The position numbers and the translations under genes are program-made. Positions 35,704-50,800 of a stretch of 64,000 nucleotides of DNA are shown here, in pieces. Location of the stretch: assembly GCF_003369915.1 (NCBI RefSeq), contig NC_046676.1, forward strand, positions 22,488,001-22,552,000. The letters run 5' to 3'. The stretch comes from Drosophila miranda (Eukaryota; Arthropoda; Insecta; Diptera; Drosophilidae). The notes under the pieces are model-generated. The model worked only from the letters and a program-made list of their open reading frames with translations, was not told the DNA's origin and made no database searches. Each line of letters opens with the position of its first letter. Position 1 is the first letter of the stretch.

Positions 35704-37103
35704 AATTGAATTCACATTGCTGTGATTTAATCTCTAGTTTAAAAATGTCTGTTGGATTTTGAGCCCATAGATAAGGATAAAGATGGGTATTCCAATTGTT
35801 CAATACCAGATGATCAGCTTTATTCTGCAAAAATGAACCTCGGATTCAGCGACATAAAATACATGTACGTACTAGTTCGACTCCCACCTTGTCCGGACCA
35901 ATATTTCCATTTTTTGTGGGTCGGTATTGATTGGAAAATTTCGATTTGCTAAAGCTCACTTCAATTACTCTTCAAGTACGTGGTACATACATAAATAAGA
36001 AGAAATACATTTTATGAGTACTTGCCTGTCACGGTGGTTTTATATGGCCATTTAATCGTTAAAACCCTTAGCACACAAAAAAAAAATATCTGGTCATATA
36101 TGTAGTTAGGCCAAATGATCTTCCATTCAAAAAATTTTCCATCAAAGTAGTGATCCAGTGTTAGATATTAGATTAGATTAAACAAGTGTATATGTATCTT
36201 CGATTGTTTTAATAATTTTTATTTGGCTTCTATGGTACGACTTATGGTTAACTATTTGTAAGTACAAATCTCTTGTTGCTCACTTTGCTTCGGTTATATG
36301 TCATTGCTTTCATAACTTTCATCGCGTTTGAAGCTTGTAAAGTACAATATAGTACAGTTATTCTACTGGTACGATATATGCACTATATTTTATAGACCGC
36401 TTCTCGCTAAACTAAATTCATCTCTAACTATTTAAATTTGGGCAATAAATATTAAATACATATAAATATATATTATGCGTATTTGTGGGCATATGTATAT
36501 AGATATATGCATTTTATATACATATGTGATGAAGTGTACGCTATAAATAATATTAATATATTAACAATATCCGGTGTCTAAGCCAGTACATATGCTATAA
36601 GGTTTCAGTACATATTTACAAATGAACGATAGAAACAGAAACAACACGGGGATGACCTGCAGCGCAAAAATACCAACTACCGAAAGCCTTAAGCCTTGGA
36701 GCAGTCATGTCATGGCTGAGAGCTGAGAGCTGAGAGCTGTCGTCTGAAACCCAGTCAATATTTAGTGCTGGCAACGAGCTAGAAGCGACTACAAAAATAC
36801 ATAAGTTATACGCTTTTCAACAGCTATGCAGGCAGCTAGCTAGCTTGTCTAACAACATTCTCTAGGGGTAGTATATTTGAAGTTTTGAATATGGTATGTC
36901 CATGCATGCATGCGTGGACTTTTCCGATTCGGGTCCCACACGATCTAATTGTCACTGCCACTCAACAGGTCCACCAATAGGCTTTGTTCCCGGAAGGAAC
37001 CGGCACAGGGACAGGGATAGGGACAGGGACAGGGGCAGCTTTGGCGGAGGCCCACGAGCTCCATGTTGAAGGTAGCATCGTTCCCATTTTCCCTGAGCAG
37101 ATG
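35704..37103. other. vlc-ap intergenic region including ap 3' UTR
   Basis: Both genes converge here. The ap 3' UTR extends leftward from 37103. Minus-strand poly(A)-like signals (TTTATT on the plus strand) occur near 36219, which would give a UTR of about 900 bases. The DNA is very AT-rich with TATA/CATA repeats at 36450-36560 and a short GAGAGCT tandem at 36717-36739. No coding sequence is seen. Confidence 0.5.
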
Positions 37104-40100
37104 TTAGTCCATGTTGTGGGGCGGCGTACTATTGGGTCCGCCCATTATAAACGATGTTGGACTATGAACCGAGATGCTGTCCAGGTCCAGGGTGCCATCT
37201 CCTTTCTCTAGCATGCCACTGCCATCCTGCTTCATCATCATGCGGCGCCATTTGGCCCGGGCATTTTGAAACCAGACCTAGGAATGGGAAGCGTTGCAAA
37301 TGTGAAACTGTCATCAGGTGGTGCTGCGCCAACTCACCTGTAGGACTCTCTTTGGTAAACCCGTTTTCTGCGACAACTGCTTCAGATCCTTGGCATCGGG
37401 ATTGTGATTGATGGCAAAGTAGGACTTCATGGTGCGCAGCTGGTGGTGCTTGAACGAGGTGCGCATGCGCTTGGTGCGCGACGAGGAGCCCATGTGCGAT
37501 CCTCGGCCAAAGTCCACGTATTCTGTGTTGAGATCTGCAATCAATCGAGAAACTCTTGTAGACTTTTACAGCTCCTTCCGAGTTTTATGACGAAGACCCA
37601 TAAAAGCTGCTTCTGCCATTGCTAATGCCTCAATGGCGCCAATATCCAGCTCCAGTGGCCATAAAGACCGGGACTGCATGTTGCACGCTGCATGCTGCTA
37701 CTTTTATGGCCCCCACTCGTACCTCGAAACAGTTCGGAATTTACAACCTATGGCCTACCATAGCCAACATACCTATATTCGCGGTGAACGCCTCGATGTC
37801 CTTGGGCTTGCGCTTGCGCGGCCTGCCCTTCTGTCGCGCCGGCTGCGGCAACCCGGTGATGACATGTGATGTGGGCACAAAGATGCCCGTAGGAACAATA
37901 CTCCGACTTGGATCCGAGTGTGGGCTCGACGAGTCATTGTGCGGCGAGCCGAACTGCGAGCTGTATGGATACGTGGCACTCATGCTGGACGATGCGGCGT
38001 CTCCCTCCCTCGCTATGCTGTAGTGGGTTCTGTTGGACAATCAAGTGTTATTGGCGTATAAAGCAAGGCGGTCTAGCGGCGAAGTGAAGCTTACCTGCAG
38101 TATATGAGTGCATCGATGATGCCGTACTGGTCGCCCTTGGTGAGGGGCGTGTGGCAGACCGTGCAGCAGAAGCAATTCACATGAAAGACCAGGTTCCGTG
38201 CGCGCATCACTAGCTCATTGGAGCTGATGGAAGCCAGACAGCGGGAGCAACGGCGAGTACCGAAAAAACTGTAAGAAAATAATATATTCATACATATTTG
38301 TTAGAATTAATCCTCTATATTCTATGGGAATTGGCAAAACCACGAAAGTTACCAACGTATTGTATGTATATTGTACTCCTCCGCACACCCCGACCCGGCA
38401 ACTCGATACAATTATTCGGCATGATATTTATAAAAATCATGCTAAGTATATTTGTGTCGGCTTCCCCAACAGAATTATAATTTCATAACTAATAATATGT
38501 TTGGCAGGAAGCTGCGGCTACTGTCTGCTGTCCCCGTAATCACGGACACGGGCACCCAGACGGATCAGACCAAGTCCCAACAATGAGTGGCCCTCAAACT
38601 CGAACTCAAACTCAAACGCCTACTCATCATCGACATCGTCATCGTGTACGCCTGCGTCTTCGTCTTCGTCTTCGTCTTCATTTTCGTTTTCGTTTTTGGG
38701 CTTCGATCTGTGGCCTGGCTACTGTTTTCACTTTCGCAAATGACAGATCAAAGATTACCAGCAACACCATAATCATTGGGGAGTTCCTGGTTTCGTGCCA
38801 AAATTGACGAGCGGAGTGCCCGCATTACGGATGACTGTGGCAGGCAGCCTTTTTCCTGGCAGCAGAGGGGAAAGGAAATGCAACATCAAATGCGCAAGAC
38901 ACGCGATTTCTTTGACATTAATCAAAATAATTGGCGCATTTCACTTCAGTTTCAACTTCGCTCAACATACTCATTCTCACATTTTGGAGTGCTAGATGGC
39001 TCCTGGCAAAAATAAAACACCCAATGTAGACACCAAAACAATTCCATATAAATTTATCATACTCATATGCTCGTAGAGCGTACTTCAAGACAGGCCCTCG
39101 CTCCCATTCCCGTTCCCGTTCCTGTTCCCTTTCCCGTCTCCGTCTCCGTCTCCATTCCCGTTCCCGTTCCCGTTCCAGTTCCCACTCTCCATCTGTGTTT
39201 TCATTTTCTTGAATATTATTTGGGATGTGACGCCGAGATTTTTGTCATTTCGCCTTGTCGCACATCTTGTCGCTACACGAGTCGCGACGACGGCGACTCT
39301 CACCCGATCTTTCACTCGGATTCGTTCTTCAGGCCGTATGTACGTATGTACATGTATGCAGATGTACATACGTATATGTGTGTACCTTGTACTGCTGCGG
39401 GAGACGCGAGCCCCATAAATAATATTAAACATGGATGCAGGCAGCTACGGCAGACTACGGGGACGGCGACGAGACGCGGCGCGGCGCGGCGGAGTCCCTG
39501 CTACCAACTCATAAAACTGTTTCAGACTACCCGTACAGCTTCAGCGTCAGCGTCAGCTTCAGCAGAGTTCATTCCACAGCATTTTATTTCATGGGCTCCA
39601 CCGTCCTGACACGCCCTCCTGCGCCCTAAAGCCGAGAGACCGGCCGGCTGGGGAGCGAGAGAAAAATGAATTATGATTATTGCCATGTAAAAGAGCAGGC
39701 GAAATGTCAAAGTGACAACGCCTAATATATGATTATGTTTTCGAGGGCTCGAAATCTGATACTCTCACACACATTCTGGATGCGGACAACACTATGGTCG
39801 CTCCGCTCCGGTCCCGCTATCGTTCCCAGTTCCAGTTTTAGCCTCGCTCTCTAGCCAAAACTAGCTAACCACCAACCTCAAACACAACCGCATCGAAAGC
39901 TTTGTGATGCGGATATGCACTTGTCTCCGCTTCGGCTTCTGGCAAAACACTACTGTGTCCCACCACACGGCGCCCATCAATCCCCGACAAGGCCCTGTGT
40001 CCTACCTCTGCGAGATAACCGCATCGCATCGCATTGCATCGCTTCGTTCAGCATCCTGGTGACGCTGCACTTGTTTCGCTCTGCCCCGAAAAGAGTGTAA

Positions 40101-42978
40101 AGAAGGCGTAGCCCTGCTTGTGTCGCCTCGTACTCGTATGGACATGTGTGCATGTGCGGGAACTGCTGATCATCAACGCTGATACAACACGATAGCCACG
40201 TCCGCGTCACCAGCATATGTAGCTCTTGCTGGCTGGGGCTCATATTTAATGTTGTTGCACGGCAAACAGTAAAAAGTCAAGTCTTTCCTTTGATTACGCA
40301 AATAGATTAAATCGCGCAGGGAGGAGATGGGCTACTGGAGGCTGCCATGATAACAGCTGAATGGAATCGTGGCCAAGTGGCGCAGCGTTGCACTCGGGCC
40401 ACTCGGGCCACTCGCGGCCACTCGATGCCCTGACGACTCGACCCCATGATAGCGATGGATGGGCTGAAACCCTAAAGAGACGGATCGGGCGGGCTCTGTT
40501 TGGAGGGCGGAAATCCATACATGCTTACAGAGCGGAGCGCTGTGCACACCGAAGTGTAAACCGACGTGTGGTCCGACTGGACGCTGAGAGAAGGCCGGGA
40601 CACGGCTGAAAACGAGGACAGGCAGGGCGTTCCCGTCCCCCTGGCCACGTTTTGTAACGTGAGAGCATTTGTAACGCGCACAGGGATCGGGATTGCGCGA
40701 TGAAGTCTCAAGTGCCACCCGCTGGGTCTGGCTCTTCCGATTACACGTGTACGAGTGTATGTTCGAGTATACCGAAACAACAACAATGACAACAACAATA
40801 GAAACAACTGTGCTGCAGCGGATTTCCCAGACGCCACCACCAGCTTCAGGAGCAACATCAGCCCGACCCAACCTTCCCCGTTCACGGAATTCGCAAAATT
40901 TTCGCTGCCGGGTTTCGTGAGAGCGCAACGAGCAGCTCCTACCTCTGCCAATGCCTCTCCCCCTGTGTCTTCCTCTGCCTCTCACTCTGGGCTTTGCCGG
41001 CGATGACGTCCCATGGTGATAATTCGATTCTAGGCCCTCGTCCGGCGTCTGCCTAAACGTATACAATAATTACGAGTATTTGCATTTTTATTTTTATTTT
41101 GGGGTTTGGTTTTGTTGTGACTACACACCATTCGTATCAGCCGATCGACGAGTTTTCTGTGGATGATTTGTGTTTTTTACGTGTTAAATGCGCTGGAAAA
41201 TTAGTTTGGATTGCTGTCTATTGGACTGTGCGTACGGTAGGCTGCCGCTTAGACCACAAGCCGATACGGCTACCAGTGCCGACCACCAACTACCCCTTTT
41301 TAAGACCACAACTTAGCCCAACTCCAACGCCGCTCTTAATAGTTTCATTAACATTTACATTTGCATTTCTAAGCGTTCTTTAATAGGACTCTTCCGGCTT
41401 CCAAGAAACGCAAGCCCATGCTCAATGGGATTCTGTCTATAATTTTATAGGTAAGCAGATTAGATTAGCGCCCCATTGTTAGTCGGCTGCCGCTGGAACG
41501 GACCGCTGGTGCCTCCCCCCCCTTCTGCCTATAGGTCTGTCTGTCGGGGTCTGGGCTCTCCGTCGCATAAATTCGGCGTAAAATGATTTTTTAAGATGCC
41601 CATTAAACATTTTAATTATCGCGCTGCCCCTGTGCTTATATCAGCTCTTCTTCTAAGCCCTCTACACCTTGTCGACCGAGGGTCCAGGCGGTAACTGAAA
41701 CTTAGAGCATTGTGCAGCAGAGCGAGCGACCTCCGGATCAGACATGGAGGAGTGCAGGCACCTTCCAGAACCAGCCGAGAGCACAGTGGGTGAATTTAAA
41801 GATTTCGCTTGCAAATGAAAAGCTGCAATCCTAATCGAGAGACACTACAACCAACTACAAATCTGAAAACCAAAACTGAATATATTTCATTTAAAAATTA
41901 TGTAAATAATGTACCTTTATGAAACTACATATCTGTCAAGTTTTCCCCCCCAGATACTGTTTTGTTGCGGCTTTTCTGATCGGACAGTTTCACTGGTTGT
42001 GTGCCCACGGTGGTTTGGTGGTTCCCGAACGACAGAGTGGCGCTACATGAGGTCGCTGACAAGTGCTCATAAAAAATAAATACTGCGCTCTTTCTCAGCC
42101 TTTTCCGTGGGTCTGAACTGGTTGCATGCTCTTTCCACCGTCATCAAATTAAACTTTTGCTCAACTCTTTGATGAGGCCACAGACAGACACTGAGGCAGG
42201 GCAGGGCCGAAGCGATGCCTACCGTTGGGGGCGGCGACTAGAACATAAAAACCCAACGTGAGATTGAATCCAATCCCTTGAATGTTGGTTTCTTCAGGCC
42301 GGTTCTGGTCCGGAGTTTTTGGTTTCTTGTAGATTTTAGTTTCCATCACGCAGATGGTTTTTTTATGAGGCTTCCCTGGTACGCTTTCGTTTAATATATT
42401 CGTTATACTTTCTATGATTCTAGCTTGGAGCTCCAGCTGCCTGGCTGACTGACTGGCAGGCAGAGCTGAGAGAAGAAATTATTTTATTGCATAACCCGCG
42501 ATTTCAGAGGGGCCATAAATTCGGTGCTCGAGTCAGACTCTTGCTCACTGGCCACAATTAAATGGTCGCGCTTCGCTGACTTTTAAAACTGTAAACATTT
42601 TATGCCAAACTTTTTCTTCCACTTGCCTACTTTTGTGGTCACCAGTGGGGTGGCCGGAGCAGGGCGCATCCCTGGTCGCTGATTAAGACATTTCCCTGGC
42701 CACAGAAATTTCACTGAAGCAAAGCCTTTTGACACACACTTTCAGTGATAACGAAGCCAATTCCAGTCTCTTTCCTGCTCTCCTGCTCTCCTGCTCTTCC
42801 GACGGGCCACATAAAATTAAAATTATGACACTGTACACCCGGTCCGAAACACTGTTTATGGCTGCCCAAGAAGCCTCCTGGTCGGCCCGTACTAAGCGAC
42901 CCAATCTGATACCCACTCGCTGGCTCGCCTGGTCTTATCCGTTGTACCATCAGCACAACATTATCACGATAGACAGTC

Positions 42979-43011
<33 letters not shown>

Positions 43012-44771
43012 ACAGCCAGGGATAAGAAATATGCAGAAATGAGGTGACAGCATACACTTTGCACTCCTTCGTCCCGCTTCTACCGACTGGCGGAAAAACG
43101 AGAATTGCCAAGCCAAACAGGTACATTGCCCGATTGTAAAATGTCACCCCTGAGAGGGGCTCTGGTCTGGGACAATGGTGGAACCTACATGGCCTACCAT
43201 GGCCACAGTCACAAGACAGCAGCAGCTTCAGAAGCCAACGGTGTCGTATAATCCACAACAATCCAATTATTTGCTTTGCTTGAGAGCTTAAAACATAAGC
43301 AACAGAATTATGAACGGCTCTCAGGCCCAGTCAGAATCCCATCCTAGTGCCGGCAGTGCGCCAGTTCGGCAGTTGGAGTGCTGGCCGAGGAGGCGGAACC
43401 AGTGGCAAACATGTGTTTTGATGACGAGATTAGTGAGATACAAAAACATTAGTTCCCCGTGTGTATGTATATATGTCTTTTATATGCACGAGTATCCCCT
43501 TGCTATGATCTAGCGCAGTCGTCGAACGACTCTAAGTAACCAGTAGCTGGGTTAACATATGTTTCGGGCTTATCGGATATTTTTGTAAGTCCACACCGGG
43601 GGCTTTCCGAAAATTGGCACCGAAACAAACGCCCCAAAGCCTGTGGATGGGGGCGGGAAATTCACTGGAAGACTAAGATAATTCGCAAATCTACAAGATG
43701 AATGACGGGGTTTGATGTTTGCACTGTTTTGATTAGGTTCGGGGAAATAAAAAATATATCATGCTTTGTATTGTTTTTTATAGTTTTCAAAATGTTGTGT
43801 GATATCGATAGTTGAGACTTCCTTAATGGCCAAGTTCTTGTCCAAAAAGTGGTTTCAGTTAGAACCAGATTTTTTGGGAAACACACAAATCGATTCTATA
43901 TCATCTAATGAAGAGAATATGAGGTAAACTAACATATTCTAGTCTTCGAACTTCAAGGGTGCGCAATCATCGACGCTTCAAAGTTCGTTTTGCTGAATAT
44001 TTGTAGTCATTGAATCAATAAATTATTCTACATTTTTGCTGACGACCTGTACTGTCCACAAGTGCTGAAAAAAGTCACAAAACTCGATGGGAAAAATACC
44101 TATTTTCGCGAGAAGAAATACAAAATTATTGGATAAAAACGTTTTGGCCCATTCACGAATATATTCTTGTTTTGTATATTTTCATATAAGGAAATAAACC
44201 TTATGGAAATGACTTGTAAGTCCTTTTCAAAGGCCAAAGCCCATCATCTCTAATTAAAAACCATTCACAGGAGGCACACCGATGAGGTAAACAGCTTGTT
44301 ACAAGTCAATTGATGTGCCTTCGATGTAATTTAAATGATGTGTGTAAATATATATCGTTTTGAAAGGTTGGAAGCACACACGTCCATTTGTAGCGGATAT
44401 TTTATTTCCTCTCATCCAGCCGTCGTATTTTTGGTGGAAAATATTTGCTTTTCATTGCGACCAAACATGAATTTATTTCATTGGATGCGCCGGATCTCTT
44501 TTTTGTTAGAGTTTCGATTCACAGCCCGACACGCCCGACTCACCCGACAGGCTCGCGACCCGAAACTCAAACACCCACAAGATTTACGTAGAGTTAACGG
44601 TGCATAGGGCATAAATTCGCTTCTGTCGCCCTTCCCCGCCACTCGTCCCCTCCATCCGGGAGCCACCGTTGTCATATTTGACATCTGCAGTATAAATCAA
44701 GAGCGAGTGTGCGCTTGTAGATTGCAGAGGAGGGGCTGCGAGCGCGGTATTCGATTTGATTGATAATGACT

Positions 44772-44816
<45 letters not shown>

Positions 44817-47800
44817 GACGGCAGTTTGTGGCATCGGCAGTGGCGGCAAAAGCCGCCGGAATGAAACGAAATGAAACATTACGGCGGAATGGATTGTGTA
44901 CGACATGACATGGCGACCGCCAAGCGCATCCCCATCCTCCCACTCCCGGCATTCACGGAACACAAGCTGACAGATCCGACCCGCATCGGTTTGTGTGCTA
45001 GAGTGCCGTGCCTGTGTGCGTGCCAGCGGAGCGCGGCGGCTCCGTTGCGCTGATTGCAATGGGGGGATCAGCCACAGACACTGACACAGACACAGACACA
45101 AACACACCGATACCGACACCGACACAGATCCGAATACCCGGACATGAGCAGGGCTACAGCAGACCAGACCCCCGATCCAGATCCAGATCCAGACCCAGAC
45201 CCCGCACCATCGATGGCGTTGCCGTAGGGACCAGCCGCACTTGCCAACAGAGTGACACTGACACTGGCTCCGCCTGCGACTCCCAATCCGACTACGATGC
45301 TGGGTATTTTGAAATATGGAGCGGTAATAAATGTCACAAGAATCATTTGAGAGGAAATACGAGTGACGAGCGTGACTTGCATTGGATTTATGTTTGCGCC
45401 TGGGAAGAAGGCAAAATTGAACATTTTCGCTGCTCATCTCCGCGCGGCGTGAATGATAAACTTTTTGATTTACGCTGTGGCAAGCAGGTGTTGCGAGGCC
45501 TTCTGTCCCTCTCCATCTGCCACACAGTTGAAGAATCTTTTGTAAACTCGCACTGAGTATGAGATATGCAAGTGCAGGTTGAATTTTGGAATAATTATAA
45601 CCTGTTTCTGTTTCATTTTGTTGATGCACATGCACCGTTCTCGCGTGATGGTTGCGGCGCGTGAAATAGCTCCATTGCAGCTTCCTTTTTTAGGCAGTGC
45701 GAAGGGGGCGACACCGGAACCCACCCAAGCGAAGATTGTCAACCCAATCCGCCTCGATCCACGTCCACGTCCACGTCTACGTCGACGTCGACGTCTTCGT
45801 CTTCATCGTGGTCTTGGTCTAAGGCTAGCGTGCGCCGCAGCGAGGTGAGCGAGCGTTCTTGAGAATGCGGCGGAATGCAAGCAGCAGAACACACGCAGGC
45901 CCATCCAGCCAGGTCAGGCGGAGGAGCGGAGCCGCCCGGTCCGCTGGTATCGGATCTCCGATGCGGTCTGCTTCTTCTCGCATTCGAATTCGCGTTCGCG
46001 TTCGCGTTGGCACTCGCTCAGCCTTCGCACAGTGGAGCAAAACAATGACGGGCTTGGCGGCTTTCGGAAAAGCTGCATGCATAAATATTTCATTCGCGTG
46101 TTTGGAAATCATTTTCTAGTCAATGTCTTGGCATGCAGTCGGGGCTTTATCTGATTCATCAGACCCATGCCCCAGCCCCAGCACAGCCCAGCCCGCCACT
46201 CGATTCCCAGGAGCTTCTGCTTCTCCCGTAGTAATTGTGCCCAGCCAGTACTTCTCTGAATGGACTGAACTGCTTTGGCTTTGGCTTTGGCTTTGGCCCA
46301 CGGACTTACCTATAATAATCGTTTTTGCAATAAATGTTGCCATCACGTGAGTAACATGAGGATTCCCGTTCCAGCGGCTGCCGACAGGCGTAGCACTGCA
46401 AGCAGCTGGCGTGCCAGCGTTTTTCCACAGCGGAGAGGTAGAAACGATCCTGCGGAGAAAGGTCAGGGCACATTCCATAAATGACATATTTCGAATAAAA
46501 TGATGCATTATTGTAGTGTTTTACAGGGGGGGTTATAAATTATAAACATAAATAGTTATTTATAGATAGATATTTATGGTGCAGTTTGTCTGAAATGATC
46601 CGTATCTCTAAAGCCACTTTGCTTTTATTTAGAAGATTTCTACATTTACTCGTATAATTGCTTTCGAATTTGAATGATTTTTTATAATGATTTTACAGTT
46701 TCCAAGTTCTAGGTTCCCATGTATATGAAAATCCAGACGGACAAAGTCATATCGACTAGCTTTCTTCATTAACTGTGTAATAATTGACAGATAGGCATTT
46801 TAAATTTATCTGTCTCTGTTATTATTTTAGAAATTAATTAAATGTCGGATCCCTATAAATGCATCTATAAACTATCTTTTGATTGGTGGCCACGAAAAGA
46901 GTACTAGGCCTTAACGAGGCTTGATTGATAGCTAGTAGATTAGAGCACCATTATCTTACCTGTATTTGCCGCCCACAGCCTGCACAATCATCGAGATTGC
47001 GCGTGTTTTTGCTATCGTTCGTGGACTCCGGACTGCTGGGTGGTCCGAATGGTTCCGTTTTGAATGAAATGCCCGATGTGGTCTCGTCGCTGACCTCAGT
47101 GCAGTCCGTGCGACTGCGACTAATCGAGAACTTGGCCGTGGAGTCCTCGAAGGTGGCACGATCGGCGGTTTCATAGCTGGCAAAGAGGCTTACAATGACT
47201 TCGATTGGACGGATTGGATATGGCTGAATGGGACTTACCTTCTAAATGACTCGGTGCCGTATGCATTGCCGAATGGCTTTGTACTGTGATCACAAATATC
47301 TGGACACGAGGATGAGGAGCATGTGCGAAACAATGGGTGATTGTTATTTGCACCTGCAGCACTGCCACATTGATTGCTCCCCTGATGTGCTACAGGTGGT
47401 GTTGGACTTTTCTCCCTTGCGCCGGGCCCAAGAAATCTTGCGCTCTGCTGCTGTAATTTGCAGGAAAATAAACACACATTTATGCACATGTTAATGGGTT
47501 TGCTGCACAGTGGAGAAAAGGGATTCAGAATGGCGGACCAGCTCTAAAATACTAAATAATTATTAAAGGATGTGCTGGCTTATAAATGAAGCATTTAATT
47601 TTCAATGGGAATTGCGGCAAAGCCAAAGGCAAAGGCAAAGCCAAAGATCGTTTCAATTAAAAAGAAAGACTCTCCGCTTTATTCGCAGAAAACGTTGCGG
47701 CACATTTGGGAGTCCCTAACATGTGAGGGAAACCCAAGTCAGCTCCCATCCCATCCCATCCCATTCCATCTCTTCCCACCCCGTCCCCGAGCTAACGTTG

Positions 47801-50800
47801 AGGACAACCAAGTGAGATGGCAGTGCTTTCATTGAAAAACATACTCGTACAACATTTCTCAAGTACCGAACGCGAGCGGAGGCCAGACATCAGACATCAG
47901 ACATCGTGTCGCACTCTGCCAAGCAAAAGATTTCATACAGGCAACTCTGTTGTGCTCACGTCCACGTCCACGTCCCGCCCCATCGCACCTCTTATCGCCT
48001 CGCCTCGCCTAGCCCCGCCACGACTCATCGATGCTCCAGTTTACTTATTTTTGATTAATTAGTTGAAAATAGATGCGACCGTACGCCCCTCTTTCACTGC
48101 CCCTCTCTCTCCCTCTTTGCCTCTCTCTCTCTCTCTGTTGGTGTCGCCGCAGTGAGAGTTAGAAGGATGACAGGTTTCCTTGCAGCATATACGAATCACA
48201 TTTTTCCTCAACGCGTTTCCCTCTAGATATTTGTTTTTCTTTAGAAATTTACAAACATTTTGCTGTGCACTGCTTAGGAACACGTTGTTACCTTTAGGGG
48301 AAAACGATGCCCATGCGAAAACTCACATGCACTGTGCTCGATTCGGATTGCCATTTTGGCTCGATTTTTTGCCAATCGGGCTCGTAATAATTACGTAACA
48401 AAATATATGTACTGATACAACTATCCCTGGCATGGCCTTACTATATAGTTTAACAGATGTGCAATACTTCGTTGCACGTAACAGAAATCCAATGATCCTT
48501 TTGGGAAGATGCGTTTTTATATTACAGATTGCAATCACAGCTTTTTTTGATGTATCCGACTCCTGCATTCTTACAATATTTCTTATTAAGAATCGTTTTC
48601 TTTGAGGCCGATTTCATACTCTTCACAAACCTTGAGCCAAACTCATATTCTAATTAGAGTATTCGGTGATCAAAAACATTAATTTGAAAGCTGAATTTTA
48701 AAGGTGGCGCACAAATAAAGGAATTTTAAATATGTTCTTGGGAAGAAAGCATTTCCTTCCCAATGAAGTTTATAAAAGTACATGTACATACATATATTCC
48801 ATTCTATATTAAAAATACATTTTATCCACTTTTCTCAGAGTTTATGACGTTTTTTGGGAACCCCCAGAAACACAGTCGTAGGATCGCTCTGCCGTAGAAT
48901 ATTCAAAATATAATATCGCGATTGCCCATCCATATTAAGCATCAGCCATTGAACAGGAAATTTGGTTCTTTTGAAATCCAGGAGATCCCATAGACCGACG
49001 GAAGTTGCTATTTGATTTGATTTCTTTATTGGTGCTGAAGGAATTTTCGATTTTAATGGAAGGAGAAGTTTCAAATATTTGAAGCAATTTAAACCTAATC
49101 TAAAGAGTATGCAGGGAGTTTTTAAGTTGTCTTTTAAAACGGATTATGATCCATAACGAAACATGAATACCTATACAAAACTGTATGAGAGCTAACGTCA
49201 GCGGCTGCATCTTAGAACTATGCCTGCAATAGTTGTAATAGTTGTGGTATGGATATATTTGGTATCCCCATAAATGGCGTCGCTAATCTAGATTGCAGTC
49301 GTAAGTATATTATTAATTTTTCATTTAAAAAATTGTTTTAAGGTTTCCCCAAAAATGATGTAAGTAACTTCGCAATTGAAAGAGAAATAAAATTTTGAAA
49401 GCCACATCTTAACGATTCTAACGATAAAAAATTTTCCAAAATAATGATTGAGATTTATTGGATCGAGATATTAGCTAGGCAACCCGGTATGTCCTCTCAA
49501 ACGTTTGTAGGATTTGACAGTTCCCGAAGGTAGTGCAGATATTTTATGTATATAAAACGGAAGAAAAAACATCAAGCTGGGAGTAAAAATCAACAGATTT
49601 AACTTAATTTTCGTAGTGCCATCATCAGCATTTTTGCTACAGCAAAGAATTCAGATTGGACTGGCACCCCGCATGAGTCACAACATGATACTGATAATCC
49701 TTTAGGTGACTATGTGTCGTTCTAAAAATAGGTCCATAATCCTAGAGATAGTAGCAATATTTGTCTTCTTTTTTTTCTTTGGCAGAGGGTATTACGATGT
49801 TGGCGAGTTGCATGCAACTTTGAAGCATTTCCGACCGTATAAATAATGAATATATTCTCTTGATCAGCTTGATCCAGTCCGGCTGTATGCAAACAACTTC
49901 ATCAGTTTTGATGCTAACTGTCTACAAAATTTTCGAAACCACCTAGATCATATCACCATATCATATTCGTAGCTATTAAACTACAACATACTAATTAATC
50001 CATATAAGTCCTTGTGAGAAAACTTGTTTGTTTCTACTTGAGATTATTGAAATAATTTGCAGATGCATGTGTACATTAACACGGGAAATTAGATCATCAC
50101 TAAAATCATATTAAAGAGCTGCCATCCCATCAAGATTGGAATCAATAATAAAACCGATGAAACTATGTGAATTATAGATTGTGCGCTTTCAGTTAGATTT
50201 GAATTGGTTAGAAGATAGATCAACAAAAGTATATATGTACATATTTTTGTTATCAAAAGGAACAAACTATTAGCTACAATGAAAAGTGCACCATATCATT
50301 CGCTGTAGGTACCAAATATGCCCAAGTGTGCCCTAGTCGGAGGGTATGTAAAGCTCATCGAATCTGATCTCCCATATCGCTATGACAGCAACTGCAAAAC
50401 AACAAAACTACCCACAGATCGAGAATTCTGTGAAATATGTACATATATTTTAAAGCGAAGTGCACAAGGCAAGGGGTTTCTTATCGCCATAGAACGGCTG
50501 TGGCTATGGCTATGGCTATGGCTTTGGCCTTTGCTGTCGTCTGTTTTCCGTTGTCTCCGAAGCCGTCTGCCCAGCTAGCTTTCAGTCGGGTCTGGCATTG
50601 ATAACTCCTAGTAACCCGGGATCGAATCGCGATAAATCAAAAATTAATCAGCGCTCCCAAGACCTGACTGAAGTAAATACTTCAAAGAAACTTAGGATGA
50701 GTTGGAACCGAATGCTTCGTAAATTTGTCAGGCTTATCGTTGAGCCGCAGTGAACCTGCAGTGCAGTCCAATGGTCCTTATCGTGGTCCGAGCTGAGAAC

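Larger units (their letters stand above)
38269..46309 (-). other. ap: Large ap intron between the two LIM-domain exons
   Basis: No second gene is found in this 8-kb intron. Open frames of 100-312 codons here run through simple repeats and lack splice or homology support. The intron carries many hexanucleotide and trinucleotide tracts, listed separately. As in D. melanogaster, enhancers are expected in ap introns, but I cannot place them. Confidence 0.6.

Noticed and set aside
39067..39609. 180-codon plus-strand open frame
   Set aside because: Its start is a Pro/Val run made by the CCCGTT hexanucleotide tract; the rest has no protein-like signal.
44697..45635. 312-codon minus-strand open frame in the ap intron
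   Set aside because: It runs through the AGC and GACACA/GATCCA repeats, giving poly-Ala and Val-Ser-Val-Cys runs. There is no domain, splice context or homology that I recognise.
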